Positions 49,328 to 58,469 of a stretch of 64,000 nt of DNA are shown here, in pieces (position 1 is the first letter of the stretch; every line of letters starts with the position of its first letter). Both the position numbers and the translations under genes were made by a program. The notes under the pieces are model-generated. The model did not search any database and was not told the DNA's origin. It worked only from the letters and a program-made list of their open reading frames with translations. The DNA is from Sphingomonas mollis (GTDB lineage Bacteria > Pseudomonadota > Alphaproteobacteria > Sphingomonadales > Sphingomonadaceae). Where the stretch lies: positions 124,001 through 188,000 of the forward strand of contig NZ_JAELXS010000005.1 of the NCBI RefSeq assembly GCF_016427505.1. The letters run 5' to 3'.

Positions 49328-50626
49328 ATGCAGGCACAATCCGCGATCGTCCTGGGTCTGGATTTCGGCACTACCAACAGCGTGCTCGCCGAATCGACCG
49401 ACGCAAACACCGCCGATCTGGTGATGCTGAACGGACCGGAGGCCGCCGACCCCGTCTTCCGCTCCGCGCTGTGCTTTTGGCACGAGGAAACCGCCCGCGG
49501 CGGCATCGCGGTCGAGGCTGGGCCATGGGCGATCGCCGAATATCTCGATTACCCGGAGGGCAGCCGCTTCATCCAGTCGTTCAAGTCGGTCGCCGCCAGC
49601 CCGACCTTCGAACACGCCACCGTGTTCGAGCGGCGCTATCGCTTCGAGGATCTCGGCCGATCCTTCGTGGAGCGCATGGCCGCCCATGCCGATGGCGCGC
49701 TGGGCCGAAAGATCGCGCGCGTCGTCGTCGGCCGCCCCGTCCATTATGCCGGCCACCGCCCCGATGCGGCGCTCGCCCGTCAGCGCTACGACGCGATGTT
49801 CGGCGCACTCGGGGCAGAGATCAGCTATGTCTACGAACCCGTCGGCGCGGCGTTCAGCTACGCCTCGCGGATCGAGGAGCCGGCGACGATCCTGGTGGCC
49901 GATTTCGGCGGCGGCACCAGCGATTTCTCCGGCGTCCGCATTGCCGCCCCCGGTTCGCCGCAACGCTGCACGCCGCTGGGCCATGCCGGCCTCGGCATCG
50001 CCGGCGACCGATTCGACCAGCGCATCGTCGACCGGCTGGTCATGCCGCTGCTGGGCAAGGGCGGCTCCTATCGATCGTTCGACAAGATACTCGACATCCC
50101 CTCGGGCCATTTCACCGATTTCGCCGACTGGTCGCGCCTCGCGCTGATGCGCAACCGCCGCACGCTCGCCGAACTGGAGAAGCTGCGCCGCGCCGCGCTT
50201 GACCCCGATGCGATCGGGCGGATGATCGCGGTGATCGAACGCGAACTGGGCTATCGCCTCTACGACGCGGTCGGCCGGGTGAAGCGCACGCTATCGACCG
50301 CCGACGCGACGACCTTCGCGTTCGACGGCGACGATTTCACGATCGAGGCATCGGTGACGCGCGACGAATTCGAATCGTGGATCGCCCCGGACATCGCCCG
50401 GATCGAAGCGACGATCGATCAGGTGCTGACCAGCGCCGGCCTCGCGGCATCGGATATCGACCGTGTCTTCCTGACCGGCGGCACCTCCCTCACCCCCCGC
50501 ATCCGCCGCGTCTTCACCGACCGGTTCGGCGACGACCTGATCGCCACCGGCGGCGAGCTCACCTCGATCGCACATGGACTGGCGCTGATCGGCCAGCAGG
50601 ACGATCTGGCGGCATGGACGGTGTGA
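49328..50626 (+). CDS. Hsp70 family protein, YegD-like
   Basis: A 432-residue ATPase-domain Hsp70. IVLGLDFGTTNSVLAES is phosphate loop 1, VVVGRPVHYAGHRPDAALAR, SYVYEPVGAAFSYASR, the second loop ILVADFGGGTSDFSGVRI, and VFLTGGTSLTPRIRRVF the adenosine motif. It lacks a full-length peptide-binding domain and lid; this matches YegD-type proteins of unknown function rather than DnaK. The ATG at 49328 opens the family start. It is divergent from the SGNH hydrolase gene, with an 85-base gap. Confidence 0.9.
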   Translation: MQAQSAIVLGLDFGTTNSVLAESTDANTADLVMLNGPEAADPVFRSALCFWHEETARGGIAVEAGPWAIAEYLDYPEGSRFIQSFKSVAASPTFEHATVFERRYRFEDLGRSFVERMAAHADGALGRKIARVVVGRPVHYAGHRPDAALARQRYDAMFGALGAEISYVYEPVGAAFSYASRIEEPATILVADFGGGTSDFSGVRIAAPGSPQRCTPLGHAGLGIAGDRFDQRIVDRLVMPLLGKGGSYRSFDKILDIPSGHFTDFADWSRLALMRNRRTLAELEKLRRAALDPDAIGRMIAVIERELGYRLYDAVGRVKRTLSTADATTFAFDGDDFTIEASVTRDEFESWIAPDIARIEATIDQVLTSAGLAASDIDRVFLTGGTSLTPRIRRVFTDRFGDDLIATGGELTSIAHGLALIGQQDDLAAWTV

Positions 50627-50652
50627 TTTTATTGGGTCGCCGATTGAGCAAC

Positions 50653-50860
50653 GTTGTTCCCCGGCGAAGGCCGGGGTCCAGTCGGGTGGCGGCTGAGATT
50701 AAGACTCAGTGATCCACCGCGTCGTCGTTGCGAGCGTAGCGAAGCAATCCAGCGTTACGCATGTGACGCTGGATTGCTTCGCTACGCTCGCAACGACGGA
50801 AATCAGCTCGATGGCCATTCAAGCCTTCCCAACCGGACCCCGGCTCCCGTGGGGGAACAA
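50653..50860. repeat. Nested palindromic repeats
   Basis: The outer arms GTTGTTCCCCGGCGAAGGCC (50653 onward, extended by GGGGTCCAGTCGGG) and CCCAACCGGACCCCGG to GGGGGAACAA (50829-50860) match the repeat at 46904-46995. Between them lies a complete second palindrome, CGTCGTTGCGAGCGTAGCGA to TCGCTACGCTCGCAACGACG (50723-50798), of the family at 31347. It seems one element inserted into another. Confidence 0.85.
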
Positions 50861-50955
50861 GGATGTGGCGATGGCGGGCCAACAGGCGCGTGCGATGACT
50901 GACGGCAACATCGACATCGATGATACCAACCAACCGGCGCTCTAACTGAAAATGA

Positions 50956-50979
50956 AAAAAGCGACGCCCTATGGGCCCC
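50956..50979 (-). terminator. Terminator of tRNA-Ala
   Basis: On the minus strand GGCCCATAGGGCGTCGC forms a short GCCC/GGGC hairpin followed by six T residues, about 50 bases after the tRNA 3' end. Confidence 0.6.
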
Positions 50980-51029
50980 ACAAAAACCGGATCACGCCAC
51001 GGCGCAACCAACGGTCACCCGAACAGGAA

Positions 51030-51105
51030 TGGTGGAGCCGAGGGGGATCGAACCCCTGACCTTTCGCATGCCATGCGAACGCTCTCCCAGCTGAGCTACG
51101 GCCCC
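51030..51105 (-). tRNA. tRNA-Ala (GGC)
   Basis: Minus-strand GGGGCCGTAGCTCAGCTGGG opens the tRNA. The anticodon stem TTCGC/GCGAA closes loop ATGGCAT with anticodon GGC. The T arm AGGGG-TTCGATC-CCCCT and an encoded CCA end follow. The acceptor stem contains one G-T pair. Confidence 0.97.
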
Positions 51106-51189
51106 ATCCTGTCGGGAAGGCGGCCCCACTAGCGGGCCGCTTCCGGCTTGGCAAGCGGCGTTTTTCACACCGCCTGCCAGCCCGTCACA

Positions 51190-51513
51190 TCAATGTTCGT
51201 CTTCGTCCGTGGGCGTTTCCACGCCCAGGTCGTCGTCGCCGCCCAGATCGACCTCATCATCGGCAGAGGGTTCTTCGTCCTCGCCGGTGATCGCGCCGAT
51301 ATCCTCTTCCTCGCCCTCCAGATCCGCATCCGGCTTGGCCTGGTCGGGCTTGGCCTGCTCGAACGGCAGGGGCTGCTTGGACTTCAGGATCGGCTCCGGC
51401 TCCCACGCATAGCTGCAATTGATGCAGGTGACGGGGTCGTCCTTTGCGAGATCGTAGAAACGCGTCGCGCATTTCGGGCACGTACGCTTCGTGCCCCATT
51501 CCGGCTTGATCAT
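51190..51513 (-). CDS. TIGR02300 family protein (FYDLN acid domain)
   Basis: A 107-residue protein. The N-terminus MIKPEWGTKRTCPKCATRFY followed by DLAKDDPVTCINCSYAW has two CxxC pairs, probably a zinc ribbon. The remaining half is strongly acidic (DLEGEEEDIGAITGEDEEPS, DDEVDLGGDDD). The family is conserved in Alphaproteobacteria, without known function. The ATG at 51513 is chosen because it opens the zinc-ribbon domain. It is divergent from aroA, a neighbour pairing I would expect in sphingomonads. Confidence 0.92.
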   Translation of the reverse strand: MIKPEWGTKRTCPKCATRFYDLAKDDPVTCINCSYAWEPEPILKSKQPLPFEQAKPDQAKPDADLEGEEEDIGAITGEDEEPSADDEVDLGGDDDLGVETPTDEDEH

Positions 51514-51623
51514 GCCGTGTCTTGCCTTTCGGAATTGGGTTATCGCGGCCGAAGGTGGCCCCTCGCCCGTAACATGGCGGGTGCCTTGCCATACGGCAAC
51601 CCGGCTGTCAAAGCGCGCCGCGA

Positions 51624-52958
51624 ATGTCACATGCCGCACCCCAACCCCGCCGGATCGATGCGCAAGGGCCGCTGACGGGCACCGTCGCGGTGCCGGGCGA
51701 CAAGTCGATCAGCCACCGTTCGCTGATGCTCTCCGCCCTCGCCGTCGGTGAAAGCCGGATCGAGGGGCTGCTGGAAGGAGAGGATGTGCTTGCCACCGCC
51801 GCCGCGATGCGGGCGATGGGCGCGACGATCGACCGCGGCGACGATGGCGTGTGGCGGGTCAGCGGCGTCGGCGTCGGCGGCCTGCTGCAACCGGCCGGGG
51901 CACTCGACATGGGCAACTCCGGCACATCGACCCGGTTGCTGATGGGGCTGGTCGCCAGCCATCCGATCACCGCGACGTTCACCGGCGATGCATCGCTGTC
52001 GGGCCGGCCGATGGGCCGCGTCATCGAACCGCTGGCCCGGATGGGCGCGGACATCACCGCCTCCCCCGGCGGCCGCCTGCCGCTGATGCTGCGCGGGCTG
52101 ACGCCGGCGGTGCCGATTGAATACACGCTGCCGGTCGCCTCGGCGCAGGTGAAGTCGGCGATCCTGCTGGCGGGCCTGAACACCCCCGGCATCACCCGCG
52201 TCATCGAACCGGTCGCCACGCGCGATCATTCGGAACGGATGCTGGCCGGCTTCGGCGCAAATCTCACCGTCACGCCGTCGCCCGCCGGCCGGATCATCGA
52301 AATCCATGGCGAGGCGGAATTGAAGCCGCAGTCGATCACCGTCCCCGGCGATCCCTCGTCGGCGGCGTTCTGGCTGGTGGCCGCATCGGTGGTGCCGGGA
52401 TCGGACATCGTCGTTACCAATGTCGGGCTGAACCCGACACGCACCGGCCTGATCGCCGCGCTCCGTCTGATGGGTGCGGATATCGAGGAAGTGGACGCCC
52501 GCACCGTCGGTGGCGAGCCGGTCGCCGACCTGCGCGTCCGCCACGCCGCGCTGACCGCGATCGACGTGCCGGCCGAGATCGCGCCGAGCATGATCGACGA
52601 ATATCCCGTCCTGTTCGTCGCCGCCGCCTTCGCCGCCGGCCGCACTACCGCCCGCGGCGCCCACGAACTGCGCGTCAAGGAATCGGACCGCATCGCCACC
52701 ATGGCCACCGCGCTTGCCGCCTGCGGCGTGCAGGTCGAGGAGCATGAGGACGGCCTGTCGATCGACGGCACCGGCGGCGATGCGATCCCCGGCGGTGCGA
52801 CCATCGCGTCGAAGCTGGATCACCGCATCGCGATGAGCATGACCGTCGCCGGCCTCCACGCCGTCCGCCCGGTGACGATCGATGATATCGGCCCGGTCGC
52901 GACCAGCTATCCCGGCTTCTACGCGTCGCTCGACCGCCTGATCGCGGGGCCGGCATGA
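51624..52958 (+). CDS. aroA: 3-phosphoshikimate 1-carboxyvinyltransferase (EPSP synthase)
   Basis: A 444-residue shikimate pathway enzyme that joins PEP to shikimate 3-phosphate. Signatures are [85 protein letters not shown] and [20 protein letters not shown]. Its order of residues around GNSGTS fits the class with GDKSISHR. The stop overlaps the cmk start by four bases (ATGA). Chorismate synthase, the next enzyme, is at 18.0 kb. Confidence 0.97.
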   Translation: MSHAAPQPRRIDAQGPLTGTVAVPGDKSISHRSLMLSALAVGESRIEGLLEGEDVLATAAAMRAMGATIDRGDDGVWRVSGVGVGGLLQPAGALDMGNSGTSTRLLMGLVASHPITATFTGDASLSGRPMGRVIEPLARMGADITASPGGRLPLMLRGLTPAVPIEYTLPVASAQVKSAILLAGLNTPGITRVIEPVATRDHSERMLAGFGANLTVTPSPAGRIIEIHGEAELKPQSITVPGDPSSAAFWLVAASVVPGSDIVVTNVGLNPTRTGLIAALRLMGADIEEVDARTVGGEPVADLRVRHAALTAIDVPAEIAPSMIDEYPVLFVAAAFAAGRTTARGAHELRVKESDRIATMATALAACGVQVEEHEDGLSIDGTGGDAIPGGATIASKLDHRIAMSMTVAGLHAVRPVTIDDIGPVATSYPGFYASLDRLIAGPA

Positions 52959-53587
52959 TTATCGCGGTCGACGGGCCGGCCGCCAGCGGCAAGGGGACGA
53001 TCGCCCGCGCGCTCGCCCGGCATTATGCCATCCCGCATCTGGATACCGGCCTGCTCTATCGCGCCGTCGCCGCCAATGTCCGCGCCATGGACCTCGATCC
53101 GGCGGTGGAGGCCGATGCCGTCGCCGCCTGCGATTTCGACGATGCGATGCTCGCCGATCCGGTGCTGCGCGATGACGCGACGGGGCAGCTTGCCTCGATC
53201 GTGTCGGCGCATCCGCTGGTCCGTGCCTCGCTGCTCCAGCGGCAGAAGCGGTTCGCCTATCAGCCCGGCGGCGCGGTACTGGATGGTCGCGACATCGGCA
53301 CGGTGATCGCACCGGATGCGGACGCCAAGCTGTTCGTCCGCGCCACGCCCCAGATTCGCGCCCGCCGCCGCCATGCCGAATTGCAGGCGAACGGCTCGAC
53401 GATCAGCTTCGACCGCGTTCTCACCGATATTCGTTCCCGCGACCTGCGCGATTCGGGCCGCGCCGCCGCGCCGCTGGTCCAGGCGGTCGATGCCGCCACG
53501 CTCGACACCAGTTTCCTGTCGATCGAGGCATCGGTGCAACGCGCGATCGCCCTTGTCGAATTGGGCAGGACCGGTGCCAAAGATTAA
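52955..53587 (+). CDS. cmk: Cytidylate kinase
   Basis: A 210-residue kinase that phosphorylates CMP and dCMP. The P-loop is [40 protein letters not shown] is the nucleotide-binding part, [19 protein letters not shown] the Asp-containing CMP-binding motif, and [14 protein letters not shown] with [13 protein letters not shown] the lid and C-terminus. It follows aroA by ATGA overlap. In many bacteria rpsA comes next; here a PEP-CTERM gene intervenes. Confidence 0.96.
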   Translation: MIIAVDGPAASGKGTIARALARHYAIPHLDTGLLYRAVAANVRAMDLDPAVEADAVAACDFDDAMLADPVLRDDATGQLASIVSAHPLVRASLLQRQKRFAYQPGGAVLDGRDIGTVIAPDADAKLFVRATPQIRARRRHAELQANGSTISFDRVLTDIRSRDLRDSGRAAAPLVQAVDAATLDTSFLSIEASVQRAIALVELGRTGAKD

Positions 53588-53703
53588 CGGCAGCACTGAT
53601 TAACCAGTTTCTGTTTCAGACGGGGATTTTGCGACGCTACAGGCCGATTGATTCGCCACCGGAACATTGGGAATGAGACCTCAACAACCGAGGGACATTC
53701 AAC

Positions 53704-54471
53704 ATGAACAAGATTTTTCAGATCGGTCTGACCGCAGCCGCCATCACTGCCGCCATGCCCGCACAGGCGACCGATTTCATCGTCAACACGACCAGCGCGG
53801 GGACCGGTTCGCCGATTGCCGCAAATGGCAATGTTTTCAATTATACCGCGACAACCGGCAAGGAAACGCTGAGCGTCAAGGCGACTGCGTGGTCGCTGGA
53901 ACTCGACGGCTCGCTCAAGACGGCACAACTCGCCTCGTTCGGGACGAACGGTCTGGGCGTTTATCAGCAGGATGAGCGTCGGGATGGCGCCTATCACCAG
54001 ATCGATAACAGGAACGGCTGGGAATTCGTTGTTCTGCAGTTCAGTCAGGACGTCACGCTGCTTTCCGGCGTGCTGAACGCTTATCAGCTGGTCGATCGCA
54101 ACTATACGGACAACGATGCCTATCTCGGCTGGAACAAGCTGACGGGCGCCTGGGACCAGAACCTGACGGCTACAAGCCTCGCGAATATTGGTCAGAGCAT
54201 CAAATCGATCAACACGAACGGGCAGGGCGCATCGACTCCCAACCAGACGTTCAACCTGGCGTCGTCGGCGGTCGGCAACATCTGGGTCATCGGTGGCTCG
54301 GTCGACGGCCCGGATGGTCTGAACGACGCCTTCAAGCTGGCGCAGCTGACCGTTCGCACGGTATCGGCCGTGCCCGAACCGGCCACCTGGGCGATGATGC
54401 TCGTCGGGTTCGGCATGGTCGCCGGCGCCGCTCGCTACCGTCGTCGCAAGACCGGCGCGGTCTTCGCCTGA
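53704..54471 (+). CDS. PEPxxWA-CTERM sorting domain-containing protein
   Basis: A 255-residue exported protein. A signal peptide (IGLTAAAITAAMPAQA) is followed by a beta-rich unknown domain with several Asn/Gly/Thr-rich strands (WSLELDGSLKTAQLASFGTN, YTDNDAYLGWNKLTGAWDQN). The C-terminal signal VPEPATWAMMLVGFGMV with RYRRR is the PEPxxWA-CTERM type, recognised by an exosortase-like system. The domain is not one I can name. It lies between cmk and rpsA with its own leader. AGGGAC is six bases before the ATG. Confidence 0.88.
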   Translation: MNKIFQIGLTAAAITAAMPAQATDFIVNTTSAGTGSPIAANGNVFNYTATTGKETLSVKATAWSLELDGSLKTAQLASFGTNGLGVYQQDERRDGAYHQIDNRNGWEFVVLQFSQDVTLLSGVLNAYQLVDRNYTDNDAYLGWNKLTGAWDQNLTATSLANIGQSIKSINTNGQGASTPNQTFNLASSAVGNIWVIGGSVDGPDGLNDAFKLAQLTVRTVSAVPEPATWAMMLVGFGMVAGAARYRRRKTGAVFA

Positions 54472-54481
54472 CATAGCCATC

Positions 54482-54567
54482 GGCCGTCCGTGGCGACACG
54501 GACGGCCGGACGCCCGATAACGCGGGCGATCAAAGCCGGCATGCCCGATTGCGGCATGCCGGCTTTT
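54482..54567 (+). terminator. Double terminator hairpin after the PEP-CTERM gene
   Basis: The first stem is GGCCGTCCGTG/CACGGACGGCC (54482-54507, loop GCGA). The second is AAGCCGGCATGCC/GGCATGCCGGCTTTT (54533-54567), ending in T4. The pair should isolate rpsA from the genes upstream. Confidence 0.8.
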
Positions 54568-54611
54568 GCATTATAAGGACAACATCCAGCGGGCAGGCGC
54601 TCGCGGAGGCA

Positions 54612-54720
54612 GGCGCGGAAGGTCGATCCTTCACGCGCCCTTTTCGCATACGCGTCTAGCCCCTCCGCCTGTGCCCGTTCGCCGGGTGCCGCAATCGACA
54701 CGGGGTCGTTGCGGCTTTTT
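54612..54720 (+). promoter_or_regulatory. Structured rpsA leader with two terminator-like hairpins
   Basis: GGCGCGGAAGG/CCTTCACGCGCC (54612-54639, loop TCGAT, one bulge) is followed by CTTTT. CCGCAATCGAC/GTCGTTGCGG (54689-54714) is followed by CTTTTT. Both precede the rpsA ATG at 54782. They could attenuate rpsA or let S1 regulate its own mRNA. Confidence 0.55.
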
Positions 54721-54781
54721 GGCCAAGACCATCGGACCCAACCGATTGGCCGGAAACAACGTTCGAGGAACTACTCTTTTT

Positions 54782-56503
54782 ATGGCAACCCAGGTTCAGC
54801 CCACCCGCGACGATTTCGCGGCGATGCTCGATGACATGTTCGGCGGCGCCGACAGCTTCGAGGGGCGCGTGGTGCACGGCACCGTCACCGCGATCGAAAA
54901 CGACATGGCCGTCATCGACGTCGGTCTGAAGTCGGAAGGCCGCGTGCCGCTCCGCGAATTCGCCCCCGCCCCCGGCCAGAAGGCCGAGCTGAAAGTCGGT
55001 GACGAAGTCGAAGTCTATGTCGACCGCGTCGAGAACATGCACGGCGAAGCGATGCTGTCGCGCGACCGCGCCCGTCGCGAAGCCGCATGGGACAAGCTGG
55101 AACTCGAATTCTCGAAGTCGGCCCGCGTCGAGGGCACGATCTTCGGCCGCGTCAAGGGCGGTTTCACCGTCGACCTGTCCGGCGCCGTGGCGTTCCTGCC
55201 CGGTTCGCAGGTCGACATCCGCCCGGTACGTGACGTCACGCCGCTGATGGATATCCCCCAGCCGTTCCAGATCCTGAAGATGGACCGCAAGCGCGGCAAC
55301 ATCGTCGTGTCGCGTCGTGCCGTGCTGGAAGAGACCCGCGCCGAGCAGCGTTCGGGCCTCATCATGAGCCTGGCCGAGGGTCAGATCATCGAGGGCGTCG
55401 TCAAGAACATCACCGATTACGGTGCGTTCGTCGATCTGGGCGGCATCGATGGCCTGCTGCACGTCACCGATCTCAGCTACAAGCGCGTCAACCACCCGTC
55501 CGAGATGATCAACATCGGCGACACGGTGAAGGTGCAGATCATCCGCATCAACAAGGACACGCAGCGCATCAGCCTCGGCATGAAGCAGCTCGAATCCGAT
55601 CCGTGGGATGGCGCATCGGCCAAGTATCCGGTCGGCGCCAAGCTGTCGGGCCGCGTCACGAACATCACCGAATATGGTGCGTTCGTCGAGCTGGAAGCCG
55701 GTATCGAGGGCCTGGTCCACGTGTCGGAAATGTCCTGGACCAAGAAGAACGTCCATCCCGGCAAGATCGTCTCGACCTCGCAGGAAGTCGATGTCGTCGT
55801 GCTGGAAGTCGATCAGGACAAGCGCCGTATCTCGCTGGGCCTGAAGCAGGCGCAGGCCAATCCGTGGGAGGCGTTCGCGTCGGCCCATCCGATCGGCTCG
55901 ACCGTCGAGGGCGAAGTCAAGAACGCCACCGAATTCGGCCTGTTCATCGGTCTGGACAACGACGTCGACGGTATGGTCCACATGTCGGACATCGCCTGGG
56001 GCGTGTCGGGCGAGGACGCACTGGCGCTGCATCGCAAGGGTGAAACCGTTCAGGCGATCGTGCTCGACATCGATGCCGAAAAGGAGCGCATCTCGCTGGG
56101 CATGAAGCAGCTTGAGCGTGGCGGTCCGGCCGCCGGCGGCGTCGCCGCTGCGGGCGATCGTCTGGGCAAGAGCCAGGTCGTCACCGTCACTGTCCTCGAA
56201 GTCCGCGATGCGGGCCTCGAAGTGCAGGCGGGCGACGATGGCGCCGCGGGCTTCATCAAGCGCACCGATCTCGGCCGCGACCGCGACGAGCAGCGTCCGG
56301 AGCGTTTCCAGGTCGGCCAGAAGTTCGACGCGATGGTGACCGGTTTCGACCGTTCGAAGAAGCCGACCTTCTCGGTCAAGGCGATGCAGATCGCCGAGGA
56401 GAAGCAGGCCGTGGCGCAGTACGGCTCGTCCGATTCGGGTGCGTCGCTCGGCGACATCCTGGGCGCCGCGCTGAAGGCCCAGAACGACCAGTCGAAGAAG
56501 TAA
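54782..56503 (+). CDS. rpsA: 30S ribosomal protein S1
   Basis: A 573-residue RNA-binding protein with six S1 domains. Typical blocks are GTVTAIENDMAVIDVGLKSE, EGTIFGRVKGGFTVDLSG, EGVVKNITDYGAFVDLGGID, SGRVTNITEYGAFVELEAGI, EGEVKNATEFGLFIGLDNDV and VTVLEVRDAGLEVQAGDDG. It helps the ribosome unfold and bind mRNA leaders and is essential. The ATG at 54782 has GAGGAA about 13 bases upstream. The long in-frame stretch before it is the leader. A rho-independent terminator follows the stop. Confidence 0.97.
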   Translation: MATQVQPTRDDFAAMLDDMFGGADSFEGRVVHGTVTAIENDMAVIDVGLKSEGRVPLREFAPAPGQKAELKVGDEVEVYVDRVENMHGEAMLSRDRARREAAWDKLELEFSKSARVEGTIFGRVKGGFTVDLSGAVAFLPGSQVDIRPVRDVTPLMDIPQPFQILKMDRKRGNIVVSRRAVLEETRAEQRSGLIMSLAEGQIIEGVVKNITDYGAFVDLGGIDGLLHVTDLSYKRVNHPSEMINIGDTVKVQIIRINKDTQRISLGMKQLESDPWDGASAKYPVGAKLSGRVTNITEYGAFVELEAGIEGLVHVSEMSWTKKNVHPGKIVSTSQEVDVVVLEVDQDKRRISLGLKQAQANPWEAFASAHPIGSTVEGEVKNATEFGLFIGLDNDVDGMVHMSDIAWGVSGEDALALHRKGETVQAIVLDIDAEKERISLGMKQLERGGPAAGGVAAAGDRLGKSQVVTVTVLEVRDAGLEVQAGDDGAAGFIKRTDLGRDRDEQRPERFQVGQKFDAMVTGFDRSKKPTFSVKAMQIAEEKQAVAQYGSSDSGASLGDILGAALKAQNDQSKK

Positions 56504-56510
56504 GACGAAG

Positions 56511-56539
56511 GGGCCGGAGGAAACTCCGGCCCTTTTTTT
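56511..56539 (+). terminator. Terminator of rpsA
   Basis: GGGCCGGAG, loop GAAA, CTCCGGCCC and seven T residues. Confidence 0.92.
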
Positions 56540-56622
56540 ACATTCGAGTGCCGAATCAATCTATTCGGCATTAAAGTTGACTTGTATCAATCGCCGGAAG
56601 TGTGATCGCCGGGGGGTAGACG

Positions 56623-56901
56623 TTGATTCGTTCGGAATTGGTACAGCGGCTCAGTGACGAGCATCGCACGCTCAGCCCACGCGAGGTGGAAACCATTGTG
56701 TCCACCTTCTTCGACGAGATCACCAGCCGTCTGGCCGACGGTGGTCGCGTCGAAATCCGCGGCTTCGGCGCCTTCTCGACCCGGCCACGCGACGCCCGCA
56801 CGGGCCGCAATCCCCGGACCGGCGAGACGGTGGACGTCGATGCCAAGCGGGTTCCCTATTTCAAACCCGGCAAGGAAATGCGCGCCCGTCTCAACGTCTG
56901 A
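56623..56901 (+). CDS. ihfB: Integration host factor subunit beta
   Basis: A 92-residue HU/IHF family DNA-bending protein. [61 protein letters not shown] and [16 protein letters not shown] show the beta-type pattern of IHF, with the intercalating proline in GRNPRTG. It forms a heterodimer with IHF alpha. The start is TTG at 56623 with GGGGGG six bases upstream; no suitable ATG exists. It is separated from rpsA by a terminator and has its own promoter region. Confidence 0.93.
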   Translation: MIRSELVQRLSDEHRTLSPREVETIVSTFFDEITSRLADGGRVEIRGFGAFSTRPRDARTGRNPRTGETVDVDAKRVPYFKPGKEMRARLNV

Positions 56902-56953
56902 GCGTCTGCGCGCTTGACGTTGCGGCCGGCATCGGGCTTTCCCATGCCGGTGC

Positions 56954-57037
56954 GCGGACGTGGCGAAACCGGTAGACGCAGCGGACTTAAAATCCGCTTC
57001 CCCTGGAGTGCGGGTTCGAGTCCCGCCGTCCGCACCA
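56954..57037 (+). tRNA. tRNA-Leu (TAA)
   Basis: GCGGACG and CGTCCGC acceptor arms pair fully. The anticodon stem GCGGA/TCCGC encloses loop CTTAAAA, with anticodon TAA. There is a long variable arm (TTCCCCTGGAGT), the T arm GCGGG-TTCGAGT-CCCGC, and an encoded CCA. The next gene starts two bases after the CCA. Confidence 0.97.
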
Positions 57038-57039
57038 TC

Positions 57040-58464
57040 ATGCTTGCCCTGCCGCTGTTGATCGGCGCCTGCGACCGTCGCCGCGATACCGGGGCGGTGG
57101 TGGTCAGCGCGATCGGCGAGGCACCGGCCTATACCGCGACCGAGATACCGCTTCGCGATACGCCATCACGCCTGTTGATCGATGCGACCGCGCAGGGGCT
57201 GGTCCGGTTCGATGCGGCTGGCCAGATCGAACCCGGCCTCGCCGAACGCTGGACAGTGCTGGACGACGGCGCGAGCTACATCTTCCGCCTGCGCGGAGCC
57301 TATTGGACCGGTGGCGACCGGGTAACCGCCGAACAGGTCGTCCGGCTCTTGCGGCGCCGCATCGCGGCGCGCGACAATCCGCTGGCGCCGTTCCTGACCG
57401 CTATCGACGAGATCGTGGTGATGACGCCGCAGGTGATCGAAATCCGTCTCGCCCGCCCCCGCCCCGACCTGTTGAAGCTGTTCGCCCAGCCCGACATGGC
57501 GCTGCTGCGATCGCCACCGCCGACGGGCAGCGGCCCGCTGCGCATCGTGTCGGCCTCCGCCACCCCGCTGCTCCGTCCCGCCTTCGATCCCGGCCGCGCC
57601 GATCCCGACGATCAGGCCGAACTGCAACCCGAACAGGATGTCCGGCTGATCGGCGAGCGGGCATCGCACGCCATCCTGCGCTTCGCGGCGCGGCGATCCG
57701 ATCTCGTCAGCGGCGGCACCTATGCCGATTGGCCGTTGCTCGCGGGCGTCGACCTGCCCCGCACCGCCGCCCGGATCGATCCCGCCGTCGGTCTTTTTGG
57801 TATCGCCATCATCAACCGCGACGGTTTTCTGGCCGATCCGGCGAATCGCATCGCCTTGTCGGAGGCGATCGATCGCACTGCTCTCGTCGCGGCGATCGCA
57901 CCGGGATGGGACGCGGTCGATCGTATCCTGCCCGATACGCTCGATTCAGCCGCGCCGCCGCAAATCCCCGATTGGAGCCTGCTGACCCTCGACCAGCGCC
58001 GCGCCGCCGCCCGCGCGCGCGTGGCGGCATGGAGCGGCGGCCCGATCCGCCTTCGCCTCGCCCTGTCGCGCAGTCCGGGTGCGACCCTCCTACACGGTCA
58101 GCTCGCGGCCTCGTTCGCCACCATCGGCATCGCCCTCGACCGGGTGGACGCGGATGCCGAGGCCGATCTCCTCCTGATCGACGCGGTCGCCCCCTATGAC
58201 AGTGCGCGCTGGTATCTCGCCACCGCGTGCATGGCCTGCGGGGATCAGGCGCAGCAGGCGCTGGACGCCGCCCGGCTGGCCCCGACACCCGCCGAACGCG
58301 GCACCCGGATCGCCGCCGCCGATGCCGCGCTGTCCGCCGATGCCGGGTTCATCCCGCTGGCCCGGCCGCTGCGCTGGTCGCTCGTCGCGCCCCGGCTGGC
58401 CGCGTGGCAGGCGAACAGCCGTGCCTGGCACCCGTTGAACCGTCTGCGCCCCGACCCCACCTGA
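57040..58464 (+). CDS. ABC transporter substrate-binding lipoprotein, peptide-binding family (SBP_bac_5)
   Basis: About 474 residues. MLALPLLIGAC looks like a very short lipoprotein signal (lipobox IGAC), without the usual basic start. The body matches the dipeptide/oligopeptide-binding fold: LIDATAQGLVRFDAAGQIEP, LAERWTVLDDGASYIFRLRG, YWTGGDRVTAEQVVRLLRRR, IALSEAIDRTALVAAI and a C-terminal FIPLARPLRWSLVAP. No permease or ATPase genes are near. The ATG sits two bases after tRNA-Leu; an in-frame start upstream would run through the tRNA. DUF4112 follows after five bases. Confidence 0.8.
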   Translation: MLALPLLIGACDRRRDTGAVVVSAIGEAPAYTATEIPLRDTPSRLLIDATAQGLVRFDAAGQIEPGLAERWTVLDDGASYIFRLRGAYWTGGDRVTAEQVVRLLRRRIAARDNPLAPFLTAIDEIVVMTPQVIEIRLARPRPDLLKLFAQPDMALLRSPPPTGSGPLRIVSASATPLLRPAFDPGRADPDDQAELQPEQDVRLIGERASHAILRFAARRSDLVSGGTYADWPLLAGVDLPRTAARIDPAVGLFGIAIINRDGFLADPANRIALSEAIDRTALVAAIAPGWDAVDRILPDTLDSAAPPQIPDWSLLTLDQRRAAARARVAAWSGGPIRLRLALSRSPGATLLHGQLAASFATIGIALDRVDADAEADLLLIDAVAPYDSARWYLATACMACGDQAQQALDAARLAPTPAERGTRIAAADAALSADAGFIPLARPLRWSLVAPRLAAWQANSRAWHPLNRLRPDPT

Positions 58465-58469
58465 TCGTC

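Noticed and set aside
50709-50945. Short open frame in the 50.7-kb gap
   Set aside because: It lies wholly within nested palindromic repeats.
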